From: Nostoc sphaeroides | Lineage (GTDB): Bacteria; Cyanobacteriota; Cyanobacteriia; Cyanobacteriales; Nostocaceae | NCBI RefSeq assembly: GCF_003443655.1 | Contig: NZ_CP031941.1 | Coordinates: 429,501-493,500, forward strand | Direction of reading: 5' to 3' | DNA: 64,000 nt | Notes under the pieces: generated by a model | Seen by the model: the letters and a program-made list of their open reading frames with translations, nothing else | What the model was told of the DNA's origin: nothing | Database searches by the model: none | Shown: positions 61,867 through 64,000 of the stretch, one piece after another | Numbering within the stretch: the stretch's first letter is position 1 | How the letters are laid out: every line of letters begins with the position of its first letter | Translations under genes and position numbers: made by a program

Positions 61867-62763
61867 TTAAATCATAAATCCTAGTCCAAACAGCAAGCAA
61901 GCCCAGAAATGCACGGCTACGGCGATGAATTTACAGTTACTAACTTTGTCTGGCTGGTTGTGATTTTCTTGGACGTGGCGGCATAATTTCACAGCAAACG
62001 GTAAACTTACCCAACTCAATAACGTCCAAGCTGGGGAAATTCCCAATAGCACAAACAGCAAGGTGAGGGGATAAATGCTAGCAGTAAACCAAACTAGGAG
62101 TTGGGCCCCTTTCGCTGTTCCTAGACGGACGATAGGCGATCGCTTGCCTGCGGCTATGTCATCCTTAACTTGGTGAAAGTGTGAGCAAAATAAAATTAAG
62201 GTTGTAGCAATCCCGACGATGACTGAGACTGCTAAACTTGTCATTGACCAAGTTTGGGTTTGGCTGTAGTATGCTGCCTCCACTGCTAAGGGGCCAAAGG
62301 CAAAAAAGCAAAGAATCTCGCCTAAACCCTGATATCCTAAGCGAAAGGGAGGCCCTTGGTACATATAGCCTAAAGCACAGCATAGTAAAATTATGCCGAT
62401 AACAGTTAGGTCTTGTTGCCAAAAGGCGATCGCTAATATGCCCAGCAACCCCAAACCTAAACACAAATTTCCTATCCAAAATATTAATGGCTTATTGTCT
62501 GTTAAGTTAACCAGAGAATGGTGCTTGTTTTGATCAATACCTGTTTCGGAATCAAAGACATCATTACTGATATTTTCCCAGGCAAGAATTAAGATTGCCG
62601 CAGCTATAAAAGTAGAAAATACTGCACCATTAAAAATTTTAGTTTCGGCGAATGCTACTGCTGTTCCTACCCAAATGGGCATAATGGCAACACTGTACAT
62701 TGGCGGTTTAATCGCTGCCATCCATAACTTAGTGTTGGGATATAAAATCTGCTTAGTTGTCAT
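61867..62763 (-). CDS. menA: 1,4-Dihydroxy-2-naphthoate phytyltransferase
   Basis: MenA attaches phytyl (in cyanobacteria) to DHNA to give demethylphylloquinone. The 298-residue polytopic protein has the UbiA-type first motif NDVFDSETGIDQNKHHSLV and the second loop KDDIAAGKRSPIVRLG, with eight or so membrane helices (for example VFSTFIAAAILILAW, LLGILAIAFW). Start ATG at 62763. It leads menA-menC-menE on the minus strand and diverges from menF. No substrate specificity (phytyl versus other prenyl) can be read, but the cyanobacterial setting implies phytyl. Confidence 0.94.
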   Translation of the reverse strand: MTTKQILYPNTKLWMAAIKPPMYSVAIMPIWVGTAVAFAETKIFNGAVFSTFIAAAILILAWENISNDVFDSETGIDQNKHHSLVNLTDNKPLIFWIGNLCLGLGLLGILAIAFWQQDLTVIGIILLCCALGYMYQGPPFRLGYQGLGEILCFFAFGPLAVEAAYYSQTQTWSMTSLAVSVIVGIATTLILFCSHFHQVKDDIAAGKRSPIVRLGTAKGAQLLVWFTASIYPLTLLFVLLGISPAWTLLSWVSLPFAVKLCRHVQENHNQPDKVSNCKFIAVAVHFWACLLFGLGFMI

Positions 62764-63194
62764 CAGTCGTGATTAATTAAATTACCGGAATATTACTCAC
62801 ACTTGAGATTTTATAATTTAAAGAGACGCACCGCTACGCGGAAGTCAAAAGTTAAAAGTTAAAACTGAGCGGAGTCGAAGTTTCAAAAGTCAAAAAACTT
62901 ATGATTTGGGTTTTTGAACTGTTGGGATGCTAGCTTTTTTAGGTCGTGCTGTACTAGATATTTATGGGCTAAAAACAACTGCTACTTTGACTGTGGCTCG
63001 TTAAGCTTGTGTTGTTAACACTCTACTCTCATGTTCCAGCTTGGGCTGGAACTGGCTTGTCAGGGTCTGGGAACACCATAAACAACGCAAATCCTACGCT
63101 GGTGAAATGATAACTTAATATGCTACCTGTAGAAATACGACCACGATTAATTACACTTTAGGAAGTTAACTTAAAAAAAATTTACTATAGATCC
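62764..63194. promoter_or_regulatory. Divergent menA-menF intergenic region
   Basis: About 430 bases containing the promoters of menA and menF. It includes a GCACCGCTACGCGGAAGTC repeat near 62827, AAAAGTT units, and AT-rich stretches with a TATGCTACC-like motif near 63119. No known operator was recognised. No gene. Confidence 0.5.
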
Positions 63195-64000
63195 ATGACA
63201 GTTTCACCATGTCGTAACAACCTCTTTGTACACAAAGATTTATATCAATTTTTGGTAGCAGTGCAAGAAAAGTGCGTCAAAAGTAATTGCAGGCAAATTG
63301 TCAGTATCTCTCAGGAGATCGATTTAGTTGACCCTTTACTTGTATTAGATAAACTTACACAAGCAAATGAAATAAATTTTTACTTTGAGGATAAAGGGAA
63401 AGGAGAAGCGATCGCGGCAATTGATTCTGTAGCAAAATTACAGATTGATGGTGCAGATCGTTTTACTCAAGCTGAATATTTTATCAAATCTCGTCTAAAA
63501 AATATAATTAATTTTGGTAACGCTAATCAACCTTTTTCTGGGCCTCACTTTTTTTGTTATTTCAGCTTCTTTGATAAAAATGCCCAAGTAGATTATCCGT
63601 TTCCCTCTGCTACCATCTTTCTTCCCCGTTGGCAAGTAGCTGTTAAAAATCAGCGTTGCATATTAGTAACAAATATAATTATCAATGAAAGTGCAAATAT
63701 TCAAAGGTTATTGGATAATCTGCAAAATAAAATTGAATTTATCCAATCTTTAGAATATTACTCTACTAATATTGATTGTTTTCCAGCAAACTTCTACAAA
63801 AAATCTGTCACAAATGCTACTGGGTTTAAACGTTCAGTAGTATCTGTTTTGGAAAAAATTAGGTCTAGTCATTTAAGCAAGATTGTCTTAGCAGATATAT
63901 TGGATGTAAAATCAAGCAACCATTTTAACTTAGTTCAATCCTTAAATAATCTTAGGCAGATACATCCTAATTGTTATATTTTTTCTACAAGTAATGGCAA
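63195..64000 (+). CDS. menF: Isochorismate synthase, N-terminal part (cut by window edge)
   Basis: Reading from ATG 63195 the frame stays open to base 64000. MenF converts chorismate to isochorismate, the entry to phylloquinone. The visible 268 residues start MTVSPCRNNLFVHKDLYQFL and include FTQAEYFIKSRLKNIINFGN, then FSGPHFFCYFSFFDKNAQVD and PSATIFLPRWQVAVK, the N-terminal part of the chorismate-binding fold, and FKRSVVSVLEKIRSSHLSKI, the lead to the first catalytic Lys region (KIVLADI). The C-terminal catalytic part lies beyond the window. Assignment rests on this pattern plus divergence from menA. Confidence 0.88.
   Translation, partial: MTVSPCRNNLFVHKDLYQFLVAVQEKCVKSNCRQIVSISQEIDLVDPLLVLDKLTQANEINFYFEDKGKGEAIAAIDSVAKLQIDGADRFTQAEYFIKSRLKNIINFGNANQPFSGPHFFCYFSFFDKNAQVDYPFPSATIFLPRWQVAVKNQRCILVTNIIINESANIQRLLDNLQNKIEFIQSLEYYSTNIDCFPANFYKKSVTNATGFKRSVVSVLEKIRSSHLSKIVLADILDVKSSNHFNLVQSLNNLRQIHPNCYIFSTSNG

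Noticed and set aside
1-64000. tRNA, rRNA and riboswitch search
   Set aside because: No tRNA acceptor/T-loop pattern, rRNA core or known riboswitch core was recognised by eye; a covariance-model scan would be needed to exclude weak cases.

Overview
The window comes from a filamentous, Nostoc-like cyanobacterium. Supporting signs are a phylloquinone (vitamin K1) gene set, the photosystem II subunit gene psbY, frequent HIP1 octamers (GCGATCGC), a type IV pilus operon of cyanobacterial type, several cyanobacteria-restricted hypothetical families, and very dense short tandem repeats (STRRs) of the kind known in Nostoc genomes. Most genes are ordinary chromosomal genes. No rRNA or tRNA gene was recognised and there is no CRISPR array.

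Layout. 1-13.9 kb is mainly housekeeping: terC (cut by the window edge), ndk, speA, a sugar nucleotidyltransferase, scpA, an AI-2E family transporter, pdxH, a divergent azoR/HxlR-regulator pair with palindromic sites between them, a DUF3153 lipoprotein, a TPR protein, argB and aroK. 13.9-19.4 kb is accessory: a decayed TnpB element with a small ribbon-helix-helix gene, a HIP1-rich spacer, and a large Calx-beta protein with a possible toxin-like C-terminus. 19.4-29 kb holds a LapA-like protein, ubiX and an RNase II/R-family gene, a 1.3-kb gene-poor island bounded by inverted repeats, an RNA-binding-like protein whose 3' end is copied into a small inverted-repeat element, a flavin disulfide reductase homologue without its cysteines, cobD and HU. 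29-31.8 kb holds Uma2 and antitoxin-like small genes and MITE-like elements. 31.9-37.4 kb is the pilMNOQ operon. 37.5-42.5 kb has an orphan sugar-binding lipoprotein, an FG-GAP/RTX surface protein, a MITE and an 84-bp tandem repeat. 42.5-58.4 kb is a mosaic: folC, psbY, a gamma-carbonic-anhydrase-like protein, an M16 peptidase, a cupredoxin, map, an amidase with a Crp/Fnr regulator, a methyltransferase, an acetyltransferase and an EndoU-like secreted protein. 58.7-64 kb is the phylloquinone cluster: a thioesterase, menE-menC-menA on the minus strand, and the start of menF diverging on the plus strand.

How the genes work together. The men genes convert chorismate to the phylloquinone of photosystem I; pilMNOQ form the inner-membrane alignment complex and secretin of the pilus used for gliding and DNA uptake; amidase and Crp/Fnr are nearly fused; the azoR/HxlR pair looks like a self-contained electrophile or quinone response.

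The most unusual theme is that repeat DNA has repeatedly entered reading frames and stayed in frame. STRR or palindromic-repeat sequence encodes part of MenE (about 70 residues), MenC (about 43), CobD (about 30), the M16 peptidase, an optional PilM N-terminus, and the C-terminal tails of the thioesterase, the EndoU-like protein and a Uma2 fragment. STRR arrays also start at, or supply, the stop codons of several genes. I did not find a clearly new multi-gene system; the best candidates for novelty are this repeat-driven protein remodelling, the gene-fragment-carrying inverted-repeat element near 25.8 kb, the structured island near 24 kb, and the Calx-beta protein.
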